Assembly (NCBI RefSeq): GCF_029871235.1 | Contig: NZ_SSOM01000081.1 | Coordinates: 25,752-89,751 of the forward strand | Origin: Pseudomonas sp. BN411 | GTDB taxonomy: Bacteria > Pseudomonadota > Gammaproteobacteria > Pseudomonadales > Pseudomonadaceae | Length of the DNA: 64,000 bases | Direction of reading: 5' to 3' | Shown here: positions 47,970 through 56,635 of the stretch, piece after piece | Numbering within the stretch: position 1 is the stretch's first letter | How the letters are laid out: each line of letters begins with the position of its first letter | Translations under genes and position numbers: made by a program | The notes under the pieces: model-generated | Databases searched by the model: none | Told to the model about the DNA's origin: nothing | What the model saw: the letters and a program-made list of their open reading frames with translations, nothing else

Positions 47970-48581
47970 TTAGTGGTTGTGCGCGCCGTGGTCGTGCGCG
48001 TGGTTGTGCAGGTAATGCTGCAGAGTGGCGCTGCCCAGGTGTTCGGCCTCGAACAGGCTGTCCAGGTGCTCGCGGGAGTTCACCAGGCCCTTGGAGCGCA
48101 GCACACCGGCCTTGTCGACCAGGGCGGCGTAGGGGAGCTTGCCGATCTGGTAGGTCATGCCCACTTCCGGGCCGACCACGTAGGTGGCGTCTTCCAGCTT
48201 GTGCTCGGCGATCAGTGCTTGCTGGGCGTCCATGTCGCCGTCGCTGACGTAGATCACTTCGAGGCGGTCGGCCTGGTCCTTGGCGATGGACTTGATGGCC
48301 GGCAGCAGGGATTTGCAGATCGGGCAGGTGGGCGAGAGGAAGAACAGCAGTTGGGCTTTCTCGCCGGCGTAGCCGAAGTTCACCGGGCGGCCGTTACGGT
48401 CGGCAGCGGTGACTTTCGGGGCGGGTTCGTTGACGGCCACGCCTTTGTCGACCATCAGCGCGCCGGCCGGGGCCAGACGGCCGTGGAGTACACCAATTTG
48501 ACGCACCAGGCCCATGACGGCGAAGGCCAGAGCGATCAAGAGGCACCAGAGCAGGACGTTGGAAACGATTAGGGCTTCCAT
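47970..48581 (-). CDS. mauD: MauD-like thioredoxin-fold disulphide protein
   Basis: This 203-residue protein has an N-terminal membrane anchor (LLWCLLIALAFAVMGLV) and a thioredoxin-like domain with the redox motif CPIC (FFLSPTCPICKSLLPAI near residue 95). It ends in a His-rich tail (HNHAHDHGAHNH). MauD is required for the disulphides of the light subunit. The gene lies between mauE and mauA with 3- and 15-base gaps, so the operon is tight. The His tail may bind metal and is worth noting. Confidence 0.9.
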   Translation of the reverse strand: MEALIVSNVLLWCLLIALAFAVMGLVRQIGVLHGRLAPAGALMVDKGVAVNEPAPKVTAADRNGRPVNFGYAGEKAQLLFFLSPTCPICKSLLPAIKSIAKDQADRLEVIYVSDGDMDAQQALIAEHKLEDATYVVGPEVGMTYQIGKLPYAALVDKAGVLRSKGLVNSREHLDSLFEAEHLGSATLQHYLHNHAHDHGAHNH

Positions 48582-48584
48582 GAT

Positions 48585-49124
48585 TCACCTTCCAATGAGT
48601 TTGAGCAGACGGGGAGCGTTGGCCATCAGGCCATCCGCAGCGGCATACAGGAGCAGGGTCGCGGCGCTGGAGGCGATCACGACGAAGATGTCGAATGCGC
48701 CCAGCTCGCGGCTGTGGGGGGCGACGCTGGCGACCAGCGCCAGGCTCACCAGTACGGCGTTACGCGCCAGAAGCACCGGGCGGATCGGCTGGGCCTGTTC
48801 AGGGCCTGCGCAACCGCAGTCGATGTCGCGGCGGCCGCGCCACAGGTTGATGGCGATGGCCCCGGCGTAGCCGGCCAGCAGCGCGGCGGCGGCCAGTGCT
48901 GCAGCGTGACGGCTGGCGGGCACCAGCAGGGCGAAGGCCACGGCCACTTCGATGAAGGGCACGAGACGCGACACCGGGCGTACCAGACCGCGCGGCAGCA
49001 ACTGGTAATCCTCCACCTGGTTGGCGAAGCGCGCTGGCGCACGCAGCTTGTGGGTCGCCGCGCTGGCCAGGATCACCGCGACCGCGAGGGCGGCGGCGAT
49101 GATGAATATGGGATCAAGTTGCAT
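48585..49124 (-). CDS. mauE: MauE-family membrane protein
   Basis: The 179-residue protein has four to five membrane helices and the MauE/DoxX pattern: ATHKLRAPARFANQVEDYQL near residue 25, FIEVAVAFALL near residue 58, and the redox-type RRDIDCGCAG (Cys-x-Cys) near residue 100. MauE works with MauD in light-subunit folding and disulphide formation. It starts 12 bases after the large-subunit stop. Confidence 0.9.
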   Translation of the reverse strand: MQLDPIFIIAAALAVAVILASAATHKLRAPARFANQVEDYQLLPRGLVRPVSRLVPFIEVAVAFALLVPASRHAAALAAAALLAGYAGAIAINLWRGRRDIDCGCAGPEQAQPIRPVLLARNAVLVSLALVASVAPHSRELGAFDIFVVIASSAATLLLYAAADGLMANAPRLLKLIGR

Positions 49125-49136
49125 GGCTGCACCTCG

Positions 49137-50291
49137 TCAGTGGCTGAGGATCTGGGTCGCGGTCTTCTGGATCCGTTCCATGGTGCCGGTGTGCTTGCCG
49201 CTCTTCAGGTCGAATACTTCCAGACCGCCGGCGATGTTGGTGCCCAGCAGCAGGGGGTTCTCGTCGCTGGTGGCTTGCAGGCTCCAGATCGGGTTCGGTG
49301 CTTCCAGGGTACCGATGCGCTTGTGCGTCTTGAGGTCGTAAACCCAGACGATCGGGCTCGGGTCTTCCCACTTCATCGCTTCATGGGCGTCATGCATCAG
49401 CACATACAGACGATTCAGCTTCGGCGCGACGGTGATCAGCTGCCAGCCGCCAGGCGCCCAGCCAGCCTTCTTCTCGGCGGCGTCGGTCACCAGCTCCCAG
49501 GCTTCTAGGACTTTCGGCTGCTTGCCGGAGAAGTCCACGCCGCGCACGGTGCCGGTGGTGGTGACGAAGTAGTAGATGTCGCCCACGGCGTAGGCGCGCT
49601 CAACCAGCTTCTCGGCGTTGGGGTCGAAGAAGGCGGTGTGGGTGCGGGAGACTTCCTTGCCTTCGTCGTTCAGCGTCAGCAGTTGCAGACTGCCGTCACC
49701 ACACAGGGAGGCGAAGGAACGCTTGCCCACCGGGTAGTTCAGTACGCAACCAGGGATGGCGATTTCGCCGGCTACGGCCTTGGCCTTGACGTCGACCACG
49801 GTCACCGAAGTGGACGGGGTGAAGTTGTAGACGTAGACGAAGCGGTCATCCGAGCTGGTGCCCAGGGAGTAGCGCTGGGTCAGGGCCTCGGCGCGCTTGG
49901 TGGGGATCAGCACTTCGTAGGAGGGGGACAGGGTGCTGGTGTCCCACGCGGTCAGCACGTCGGTGCGGGTGCCACGGGTTCCACGGGAGTAAAACAGGTC
50001 GGCGGTGAACAGCGTCTTGCCGTCGCGGCTCAGGGTAGAGGGCGCGGCGAAGCCGGTGGGCACCATGCCGAGCATTTTCTTCTTCTCGGGGTCGACCACA
50101 GTCACGCGACCAGCGACGAAGCTCTCGAACTCGACGTCGACGATATATGCGCGGTGCGGTTCCGGCGGGAAGGGCAAGGTGGTCTGGCCGATGCCTGTAT
50201 CGGCCGGCAGCTCGGCACTGGCATTGCCGAGGCCGATGAGCGAGACGCCCAGGGCCAGCGTTGATTGGGCGAGGATCCTGGTTATTCGCAT
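49137..50291 (-). CDS. mauB: TTQ amine dehydrogenase large (alpha) subunit
   Basis: The 384-residue precursor has a Sec signal (ITRILAQSTLALGVSLIGLG, ending NASA) and a seven-bladed-propeller repeat pattern. Recognisable pieces are LGMVPTGFAAPSTLSRDGKT, RGTRTDVLTAWD, FTPSTSVTVVDVKAKA and WAPGGWQLITVAPKLNRLYV. It binds the light subunit in an alpha2-beta2 enzyme. The ATG at 50291 has AGGGAG eight bases upstream and starts the signal. Features of both methylamine (PGGWQ) and aromatic amine (LGMVPT) dehydrogenases are present. The order large-E-D-light-cytochrome follows both mau and aau clusters, but mauF, mauG, mauL, mauM and mauN are absent. Confidence 0.88.
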   Translation of the reverse strand: MRITRILAQSTLALGVSLIGLGNASAELPADTGIGQTTLPFPPEPHRAYIVDVEFESFVAGRVTVVDPEKKKMLGMVPTGFAAPSTLSRDGKTLFTADLFYSRGTRGTRTDVLTAWDTSTLSPSYEVLIPTKRAEALTQRYSLGTSSDDRFVYVYNFTPSTSVTVVDVKAKAVAGEIAIPGCVLNYPVGKRSFASLCGDGSLQLLTLNDEGKEVSRTHTAFFDPNAEKLVERAYAVGDIYYFVTTTGTVRGVDFSGKQPKVLEAWELVTDAAEKKAGWAPGGWQLITVAPKLNRLYVLMHDAHEAMKWEDPSPIVWVYDLKTHKRIGTLEAPNPIWSLQATSDENPLLLGTNIAGGLEVFDLKSGKHTGTMERIQKTATQILSH

Positions 50292-50518
50292 TGGGGCGGC
50301 TCCCTGAATTATTGGACTTTGTTGCGGGTGCAGGGCAGAAATCTGCAGTCCTAGTCTGCCCCTGGCGGTCGGCGTGGAGCTTGTTGTCCGTGCCAACCCC
50401 TTGTGTGCCTGTGCCACTTCTTTTGGCAGGCTGCCAACGCTTTGGAGAACGCGCCAGAAAGCATAGACCCGGTGCGGGATGTGATGGGGGAGGGGCTGAT
50501 TGCGGGAGTGAATCGGGG

Positions 50519-50560
50519 GCAGCGGCGCTGCCCTTGGCGATTGAAATCGCCCCTACAGGG
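50519..50560. repeat. Class A REP-like element, right half
   Basis: GCAGCGGCGCTGCCCTTGGC, then the GCGATT-GA-AATCGC hairpin and CCCCTACAG. No left end is present. Confidence 0.65.
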
Positions 50561-50582
50561 CTCGGTGTTGCGGGGGAAAACT

Positions 50583-50657
50583 TGTGAGGGCGACTTCAGT
50601 CGCTGAGCAGGCCGAAGGCCTGCCGCGCTGCCCTTAGCGATTGAAATCGCCCCCACG
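50583..50657. repeat. Class A REP-like element with variant left stem
   Basis: The left hairpin reads GCGACT-TC-AGTCGC, a compensated change from GCGAAT/ATTCGC. The right hairpin is GCGATT-GA-AATCGC. It lies just after the stop of the minus-strand binding-protein gene. Confidence 0.75.
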
Positions 50658-50670
50658 GGTTTTTCGACCG

Positions 50671-51771
50671 TCAGGTCCCCGACTTCAGCTTCGTCCAGGC
50701 GCGGGTGCGGGCGCGTTCGGCATTGCGCTCCAGCGGCAGCAGGGTGAAGAGCGTGGCCTGGGCCTCGGCGGTGGGATAGAGGTTGGGGTTGTTGCGGATT
50801 TCCGGGTTGACCAGAGCGGTGGCGTCCTTGTTCGGGTTCGGGTAGCCGACGAAGTCACTGACCGGGGCGATCACCTGGGGCTGCAGCAGGTAGTTGATGA
50901 AGGCATGGGCGTCCTCTGGGTTCTTCGCGCCTTTGGGGATGGCGAGCATGTCGAACCACACCGGTGCACCTTCCTTGGGCAGGCGCATGTCCACCACCAC
51001 GCCGTTGCCCGCTTCCTTGGCACGGTTGGCCGCCTGGGAGAAGCTGCCCGAGTAGCCGACGGCTACGCAGATGTCCCCGTTGGCGATGTCGGCCATGTAC
51101 TTGGAAGAGTGGAAGTAGGCGACGTTGGGACGGATTTTTTGCAGCAGCTCGGCGGCCTTGTCGTAGTCCCTGGGCTGGTTGCTGTTGGGCGGAAGACCCA
51201 GGTAATGCAGCGCAATGGGCAGGATTTCCGACGGCGAGTCCAGCAGCGCCACGCCGCATTGCTTGAGCTTGGCGATGTTCTCTTCCTTGAAGATCAAGTC
51301 CCAGCTGTCCACCGGGGCGTTCTCGCCCAGGGCCGCCTTGACCTTGGCCGGGTTGAAGCCGATCAGCACCGTTCCGTACATGTAGGGCACGGCGAAGCGG
51401 TTACCCGGATCGTTGGCCTCGATCAGTTTCATCAGCTGCGGGTCGAGGTGATTCCAGTTGGGCAGCTTGCTGCGGTCGAGCGGCTGGAACACGTCGGCCT
51501 GGATCTGCTTGGCGAGGAAGACGTTGGACGGCACCACCACGTCATAGCCGGAGTTGCCGGTGAGCAGCTTGGCTTCCAGCGCTTCGTTGGTGTCGAAGAT
51601 GTCGTAGATCAGCTTGGCGCCGTTCTCCTTCTTGAAGTTGTCCAGCGTCTGCGGGGTGATGTAGTCGAACCAGTTGTAGACGCGCAGGGTGCGTTCTTCG
51701 GCCAGGGCCTGGGTGGCGAGCAGGCCGCACAAAGCGGCGCCCAGGAGGCGGGGGAGTCTGTGCTTGATCAA
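50671..51771 (-). CDS. Polyamine ABC transporter periplasmic-binding protein (PotF/SpuD type)
   Basis: The 366-residue protein has a signal peptide ending LATQALA and the family motifs [37 protein letters not shown] and [20 protein letters not shown]. No ATG fits. A TTG at 51771 is chosen because AAAGG lies nine bases upstream, while the next TTG (51780) would touch that site. It is a paralogue of the protein at 33112-34197 and again lacks transporter partner genes. Its position downstream of the amine dehydrogenase operon suggests a role in amine uptake, but a repeat-rich gap separates them. Confidence 0.87.
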   Translation of the reverse strand: MIKHRLPRLLGAALCGLLATQALAEERTLRVYNWFDYITPQTLDNFKKENGAKLIYDIFDTNEALEAKLLTGNSGYDVVVPSNVFLAKQIQADVFQPLDRSKLPNWNHLDPQLMKLIEANDPGNRFAVPYMYGTVLIGFNPAKVKAALGENAPVDSWDLIFKEENIAKLKQCGVALLDSPSEILPIALHYLGLPPNSNQPRDYDKAAELLQKIRPNVAYFHSSKYMADIANGDICVAVGYSGSFSQAANRAKEAGNGVVVDMRLPKEGAPVWFDMLAIPKGAKNPEDAHAFINYLLQPQVIAPVSDFVGYPNPNKDATALVNPEIRNNPNLYPTAEAQATLFTLLPLERNAERARTRAWTKLKSGT

Positions 51772-51985
51772 TTGCGGCAACCTTTGGGTGGGCTTGAGTG
51801 GGGCCTAAATCGATATCTATCTGTTTAGGTCGCAAATATGAAAGCAAATGCCGCGCCATATAAATGGAAAGGCCGATATAGATCGGTTAATTGGTCGAGG
51901 GAGCGAGGATTGGGGAGCGTGGGGATTACCGGGCGTAACGAGCAGTGGCACCGGGCTACCCAGTTCTCAGGGGCTACGAATCCGT

Positions 51986-52083
51986 TGTAGGGGCGAATTC
52001 ATTCGCCAACCGGGCCGCAAGTCCGGCCTCCTGATGCTTCAGGGGCAGCTGCGCTGCCCTTGGCGAATGAATTCGCCCCTACA
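51986..52083. repeat. Class A REP-like element, complete
   Basis: Left GCGAAT-TC-ATTCGC and right GCGAAT-GA-ATTCGC hairpins with TTGTAGGGG / CCCCTACAA arms make a full inverted repeat. The 347-base gap from the binding-protein gene to the LysE gene holds this element and no gene. Confidence 0.85.
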
Positions 52084-52118
52084 AGAACCCGGTCTGCTGG
52101 CTAGCCGGAGTGTTGGAT

Positions 52119-52739
52119 TCAGCTAGCCACCACCCGCACCAGTTGCCAGGCGGCGAAGCCCAGCAGGAAGACGCCGGCGGTACGGTCGATCCACTGCATG
52201 GCGCCCACACCCAGACGGTGGCGAACGGTGGACACGCCCAAGCTCAGTGCCAGCCACCAGAGGGCTGAGCCGCAAAACACGCCCAGCACCATCACCAGGC
52301 CGTCCACCCCGGCCAGGGCCTCGCCGCCGGACAGGGTGGCGAATATGGCGATGAAGGACAGGATGGTCAGCGGGTTGCTCAGGGTCAGCAGGAACACCGA
52401 GACGAACGCCGGCAGCGCATGCACCGGGTCGCTGGCACTGGCCGCGCGCTCGGGCGGGGTGGCGCGCAGCATCTTCAGGCCCATCCAGGCCAGGAACAGG
52501 GCGCCGACTATGGCGAGCGGGGTGGCCAGCGCCACGAAAGCGCGGGTGATGGCTCCGATACCGAAGGCTCCCAGTGCCCCGTAACAGGCATCCGCCGCCG
52601 CGGCGCCCAGGCCGCTGATGAAACCGATGCGTGCGCCATGGCCCAGGGTGCGCTGGATGCACAGCAGGCCGATGGGGCCGACAGGCGCGGCGATGGACAG
52701 GCCGATCAGGACGGATTTGAGAAACAGCAGGGCCGCCAT
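52119..52739 (-). CDS. LysE/RhtB-family amino acid exporter
   Basis: The 206-residue protein has six hydrophobic helices and the LysE signature at the start (IGLSIAAPVGPIGLLCIQRT LGHG region) plus FLLTLSNPLTILSF near residue 120. It likely exports an amino acid. GGAG seven bases before the ATG supports the start. It is divergent from an Lrp-family regulator, the standard arrangement in which the regulator controls the exporter in response to the amino acid. Confidence 0.88.
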   Translation of the reverse strand: MAALLFLKSVLIGLSIAAPVGPIGLLCIQRTLGHGARIGFISGLGAAAADACYGALGAFGIGAITRAFVALATPLAIVGALFLAWMGLKMLRATPPERAASASDPVHALPAFVSVFLLTLSNPLTILSFIAIFATLSGGEALAGVDGLVMVLGVFCGSALWWLALSLGVSTVRHRLGVGAMQWIDRTAGVFLLGFAAWQLVRVVAS

Positions 52740-52872
52740 GATCAGGCTCCGGAGGCAGTGGACGTGGGCAATATTTTGCGTTGCACTGCATTGAGGCTGA
52801 ATGCAGGGATTACGGAAGTTTTGGGTGATCGCCTGAATAATTTACGAAGTTAGCCCGGGAGGCCTGAGAAAA

Positions 52873-53319
52873 ATGGAGCTCGACGCCAAGTCCTGGAAAA
52901 TCCTGCAAGTGGTGCAGCGGGAAGGGCGCATTTCCCTGACGGACCTCGCCTCACGAGTAGCGTTGTCCTTGCCGGCCACCTCCGAGCGGCTCAAGCGCCT
53001 GGAGGAGGCCGGGGTGATCGAGGCCTATTGCGCCACGGTCTCGCCGGAGAAGGCCGGGTACGGGGTGATGGCGCTGATCGGCATGACCACCCCGCAGCCG
53101 GACAAGGCGCGACTGATCGCCCAGTTGCAGCAGATGCCCGAGGTGCTGGAGTGCCTGCATGTCACCGGGCAGGACTCCTTCATCCTGCGGGTGGTGACCC
53201 GCGACATCCGCCACCTGGAACGCTTTGTCGGCAGCATCAACCACTTTGGCGAGACGCGGACGTCCATTGTCATGTCCGCGCCTATTCCCCTGCGTGGCGT
53301 GGAGCCGCCGCGCGATTGA
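52873..53319 (+). CDS. Lrp/AsnC-family transcriptional regulator
   Basis: The 148-residue protein has an N-terminal helix-turn-helix (MELDAKSWKILQVVQREGRI, then ASRVALSLPATSERLKRLEE) and a C-terminal RAM ligand domain (VLECLHVTGQDSFILRVVTR). Lrp-type regulators bind amino acids. It is divergent from the LysE-type exporter at 52119-52739 and is the likely regulator of that gene. GGGAGG lies ten bases before the ATG. Confidence 0.9.
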   Translation: MELDAKSWKILQVVQREGRISLTDLASRVALSLPATSERLKRLEEAGVIEAYCATVSPEKAGYGVMALIGMTTPQPDKARLIAQLQQMPEVLECLHVTGQDSFILRVVTRDIRHLERFVGSINHFGETRTSIVMSAPIPLRGVEPPRD

Positions 53320-53334
53320 CCGCTCGATATAGGG

Positions 53335-53373
53335 CAACTGCGCCGCCCTTGGCGATTGAAATCGCCCCCACAG
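53335..53373. repeat. Class A REP-like element, right half
   Basis: The GCGATT-GA-AATCGC hairpin and CGCCCCCACAG end follow the Lrp stop codon by 16 bases. The left end is missing. Confidence 0.65.
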
Positions 53374-53412
53374 GGTGTGTGTTCTGGTCACGGTATTGCC
53401 GGTGGAAATCCT

Positions 53413-53511
53413 TGTGGGGGCGAATTCATTCGCCAACCGGACCGCAGGTTCGGCCTTTGAATCTGCAGGGGGCAGCTGCGCCGCCCTTGGCGATTGAAAT
53501 CGCCCCTACAG
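53413..53511. repeat. Class A REP-like element, complete
   Basis: Left GCGAAT-TC-ATTCGC and right GCGATT-GA-AATCGC hairpins. The outer arms are TGTGGGGG on the left and CCCCTACA on the right. It is part of the 334-base gap between the Lrp gene and the MucR-like gene, which holds two class A elements and no gene. Confidence 0.85.
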
Positions 53512-53653
53512 GTAATTAGCGAGCTGCGCTGCTCGTTTCTGTCATATGGCGGCAATCTGCCATACGGTGTCACCGCCCCGGCTGACTTTGTTTAGAATGC
53601 GACCCGTTTTCAGCCGCCCGTTCCGGGTTGGCTTTCCGCTTGATAGGTTTTTC

Positions 53654-55723
53654 ATGCTCACGGGCAGCTACGACTATTCCCTTGTTCTCATTTCCCTGCT
53701 GGTGGCCATTCTCGCGTCCTATACGGCGCTGGACCTGGCCGGGCGGGTGACCAGCAGCCAGGGACGTGGCGCGGTGTTGTGGATCGGCGGCGGTGCCGTT
53801 GCGATGGGCATCGGCATCTGGTCCATGCACTTCATCGGCATGCTCGCCTTCAGCCTGCCCATTCCGTTGGGCTACGACCTGCCGCTGACCTTGCTGTCGC
53901 TGCTGATCGCGGTGCTGGTATCCGGCTTCGCCCTGTGGCTGGTGAGCCAGCCCGAGCAGCCCTGGTTGCAGCTCCTCTGCGGCGCACTGACCATGGGCGC
54001 CGGCATCAGCTCCATGCACTACATGGGCATGCACGCCATGCGCATGCTGCCTGGCATCGACTATGACCCCGGCCTGTTCTCACTCTCCCTGGCCATTGCG
54101 GTGGCCGCCTCCGGTGCGGCGCTGTGGATCGCCTTCCGTCTGCGCCAGGACACCCCCTATGTGCGCCTGGCACGGATCGGCGCGGCTCTGGTGATGGGCG
54201 TGGCCATCGTCGGCATGCATTACACCGGCATGGCAGCGGCCAATTTCCCCTTGGGCAGTGTCTGCGGCGCCGCGATAGCCGGGCTCGACAGCCGCTGGCT
54301 GGCCAGTCTGGTGATCGCGGTCACCCTGGCGATCCTCGCCATCGCGCTGCTCACTTCTGTGCTGGATGCCCGCCTGGAAGCGCGAACCGCCCAGCTCACC
54401 GCCTCGCTGGAGCGGGCCAACCAGGAGCTGACGCACCTGGCCCTGCACGACAATCTCACCAAGCTGCCCAACCGCACCCTGCTTGAGGACCGCATCGACC
54501 AGGCGATCCGCAGGGTGGACCGCAATGGTGGCTGCTTCGGCCTGCTGTTCATGGACCTGGACGGCTTCAAGCCGGTGAACGACGCCTTCGGCCATCACGT
54601 GGGCGACCTGCTGCTGCGGGCGGTGGCCCAGCGGCTGAGCAGCCATCTGCGCACCGAGGACACCCTGGCGCGCATCGGTGGCGACGAGTTCGTCCTGTTG
54701 GCAAACCTTGGCGAACCCGACGACGCCGTGACCCTCGCCAGCCAGCTGGTGGCCTTGGTGGGCAATGCCTTCATGGTGGGCGGTCAAGAGTTGCGGGTTT
54801 CTACCAGTGTCGGCATCGCCCTGTACCCCGGCGATGGCGCTACCCGCGAAGACCTGCTGATGAATGCCGACGCTGCCATGTACCACGCCAAGGGTGCGGG
54901 CAAGAACGGCTACAGCTTCTTCGAACAGTCGATGAATACCAACGCGCGCAATCAACTTCAGTTGCTCCACGACCTGCGACAGGCGCTGGATGCCCGGGAG
55001 CTGGAGCTGCATTACCAGCCCAAGTTCGCCGCCGCTGACGCCCAGCGGGTAATCGGCGCCGAGGCGTTGCTGCGCTGGCAGCACCCGCGCCGTGGCCTGC
55101 TGATGCCTGACCAGTTCATTGCGCTGGCAGAGAAGACCGGCCTGATCATCCCCATTGGCAACTGGGTGCTGAACGAAGCCTGCCGGCAGATGAGCCGGTG
55201 GTACGCCGAGGGCCGCCACGACTGGCGGGTGGCGGTGAACCTCTCGGCCCTTCAGTTCTGCCACGCTGGTCTGATCGATAGCGTGCGCAACGCCCTGGAG
55301 CGCCACGCGCTGCCGGCCAACTGCCTGACCCTGGAAATCACCGAAACCACTGCCATGCAGGACGCCGACGCCAGCCTGGCGATCCTCCGCAAGCTGGCCG
55401 AGATGGGTGTCGACCTGTCCATCGATGACTTCGGCACCGGCTACTCCAGCCTGCTGTACCTCAAGCGCCTGCCGGCCAACGAACTGAAGATCGACCGTGG
55501 CTTCGTTCGTGACCTGGAGCGCGACAGCGATGACGCGGCCATCATCTCCGCCATCGTCGCCCTCGGCCAGGCACTGGACCTGCGGATTGTCGCCGAAGGG
55601 GTGGAGACCGAATCCCAGCAGGCCTTCCTGACGGGGCTGGGTTGCGACTCGCTTCAGGGCTTCCTGTTCGGCAAGCCGGTGCCGGCGGATCAGTTCATGG
55701 CCTGCTCTGAAGCGTTGGCCTGA
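53654..55723 (+). CDS. mucR: MucR-like MHYT-GGDEF-EAL c-di-GMP protein
   Basis: The 689-residue protein has an N-terminal MHYT sensor (residues about 1-240, seven helices). Its three motifs are WSMHFIGMLAF, SSMHYMGMHAM and VGMHYTGMAA. A GGDEF domain (NLTKLPNRTLLEDRI, then RIGGDEFVLLA) is followed by an EAL domain (GAEALLRWQHPRRGLLMP, then IDDFGTGYSSLLYLKRLP). The RTED five residues before GGDEF is an inhibitory RxxD site. Both catalytic domains look intact, so it may make and break c-di-GMP. Architecture and length match P. aeruginosa MucR, linked to alginate and biofilm control. MHYT domains are proposed to bind copper, which fits the copper genes downstream. Confidence 0.88.
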   Translation: MLTGSYDYSLVLISLLVAILASYTALDLAGRVTSSQGRGAVLWIGGGAVAMGIGIWSMHFIGMLAFSLPIPLGYDLPLTLLSLLIAVLVSGFALWLVSQPEQPWLQLLCGALTMGAGISSMHYMGMHAMRMLPGIDYDPGLFSLSLAIAVAASGAALWIAFRLRQDTPYVRLARIGAALVMGVAIVGMHYTGMAAANFPLGSVCGAAIAGLDSRWLASLVIAVTLAILAIALLTSVLDARLEARTAQLTASLERANQELTHLALHDNLTKLPNRTLLEDRIDQAIRRVDRNGGCFGLLFMDLDGFKPVNDAFGHHVGDLLLRAVAQRLSSHLRTEDTLARIGGDEFVLLANLGEPDDAVTLASQLVALVGNAFMVGGQELRVSTSVGIALYPGDGATREDLLMNADAAMYHAKGAGKNGYSFFEQSMNTNARNQLQLLHDLRQALDARELELHYQPKFAAADAQRVIGAEALLRWQHPRRGLLMPDQFIALAEKTGLIIPIGNWVLNEACRQMSRWYAEGRHDWRVAVNLSALQFCHAGLIDSVRNALERHALPANCLTLEITETTAMQDADASLAILRKLAEMGVDLSIDDFGTGYSSLLYLKRLPANELKIDRGFVRDLERDSDDAAIISAIVALGQALDLRIVAEGVETESQQAFLTGLGCDSLQGFLFGKPVPADQFMACSEALA

Positions 55724-55802
55724 GGGGGAGGGGAGCGCCGGGCGAGACGGGCGCCCTGGCTGACGTCATACTCCCCCCGGTAATCGCCAGGAGAGGCAAT
55801 CG

Positions 55803-56072
55803 ATGACCAACCCCGTGGTAGCCGCGCACCAGGACGCCATGCTCAAGCGTCTGGCCCGCATCGAAGGGCAGCTTCGCGGCCTGCAGGCGATGATTCGCCG
55901 TGGCGAGGACTGCGAGGCAATCGCCCAACAGTTCAGCGCCTCGCGAAAAGCGCTGGACCGGGCCTACCAGCAGATGCTGGTCTGCCTGCTGGAAGAGGCC
56001 ATGCTCGACCCGGCCCAGGACGCTAGCGAGACCCTCGAGCGCGTTCGCGCCATCTTCACCAAGTACACCTGA
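55803..56072 (+). CDS. CsoR/FrmR-family repressor, probably sulfur-responsive
   Basis: The 89-residue helical protein has the family core LKRLARIEGQLRGLQAMIRR. It contains Cys37 (GEDCEAIAQQF) and Cys61 (QMLVCLLEE) and only one His (His9), so the Cys-His-Cys copper site of CsoR is absent. Two-Cys members such as CstR sense persulfides. Its neighbours, a split YeeE/YedE transporter and a persulfide-dioxygenase-like hydrolase, support that reading. AGGAGAGG lies upstream of the ATG. A degenerate palindrome (ATACTCCCCCCGGTAA, 55768-55783) overlaps its promoter region. Confidence 0.85.
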   Translation: MTNPVVAAHQDAMLKRLARIEGQLRGLQAMIRRGEDCEAIAQQFSASRKALDRAYQQMLVCLLEEAMLDPAQDASETLERVRAIFTKYT

Positions 56073-56130
56073 TTGCGGGGGCGGCAACTGTGGTTGCCGC
56101 TCATCCGGGTCGGTTGCCGGCTAGGATTAC

Positions 56131-56146
56131 ATACCCCTGGGGGTAT
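56131..56146 (+). promoter_or_regulatory. CsoR/CstR-type operator
   Basis: ATACCCCTGGGGGTAT is a perfect 16-bp palindrome with the G/C tract and flanking TA typical of CsoR-family operators. It lies between the repressor gene and the YeeE-type gene, 49 bases before the latter. Confidence 0.8.
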
Positions 56147-56194
56147 ATGATCGCGTGATTCCAATTGCCGTGGCCGGTCTGGCCAGGAGTCCCG

Positions 56195-56635
56195 ATGTAT
56201 ATCGACTGGCCTGCTTTCACTCCCTGGAGCGCCCTGGCCGGCGGCGCACTGATCGGCTTGTCCGCCAGCTTGTTCATCCTTGCCAATGGCCGTATCGCCG
56301 GCATCAGCGGCCTGCTTGGCAGCCTGCTTCAGCGAGAGGACGGCGGGCTGGGTGAAAAGGCCCTGTTCCTGCTTGGCCTGTTGCTCTCACCACTGCTCTG
56401 GGTGGCCTTGAGCGAGGCGCCCGAGGTCCGGATCGAGACGGGCTGGGCGGGCCTGCTCATTGCCGGTCTGCTGGTGGGCGTTGGCACGCGCTTGGGTTCT
56501 GGCTGCACCAGCGGACATGGTGTTTGCGGGCTGGCCAGGCTGTCACTGCGCTCCCTGGTAGCGACCCTCGGCTTCATGGCGACGGGGTTCCTGACCGTCT
56601 TCGTGTTGCGCCATCTGTTGGGAGGAGCGTTGTGA
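56195..56635 (+). CDS. YeeE/YedE-family sulfur transporter, first half
   Basis: The 146-residue membrane protein has about four helices and the YeeE signature LGSGCTSGHGVCGLARLS near residue 103. Its Cys residues are used to pass thiosulfate or sulfane sulfur in full-length YeeE. Here the family is split into two half-size genes, as in PmpA/PmpB-type pairs. AGGAG is six bases before the ATG. The stop overlaps the next gene's GTG by four bases. Confidence 0.88.
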   Translation: MYIDWPAFTPWSALAGGALIGLSASLFILANGRIAGISGLLGSLLQREDGGLGEKALFLLGLLLSPLLWVALSEAPEVRIETGWAGLLIAGLLVGVGTRLGSGCTSGHGVCGLARLSLRSLVATLGFMATGFLTVFVLRHLLGGAL

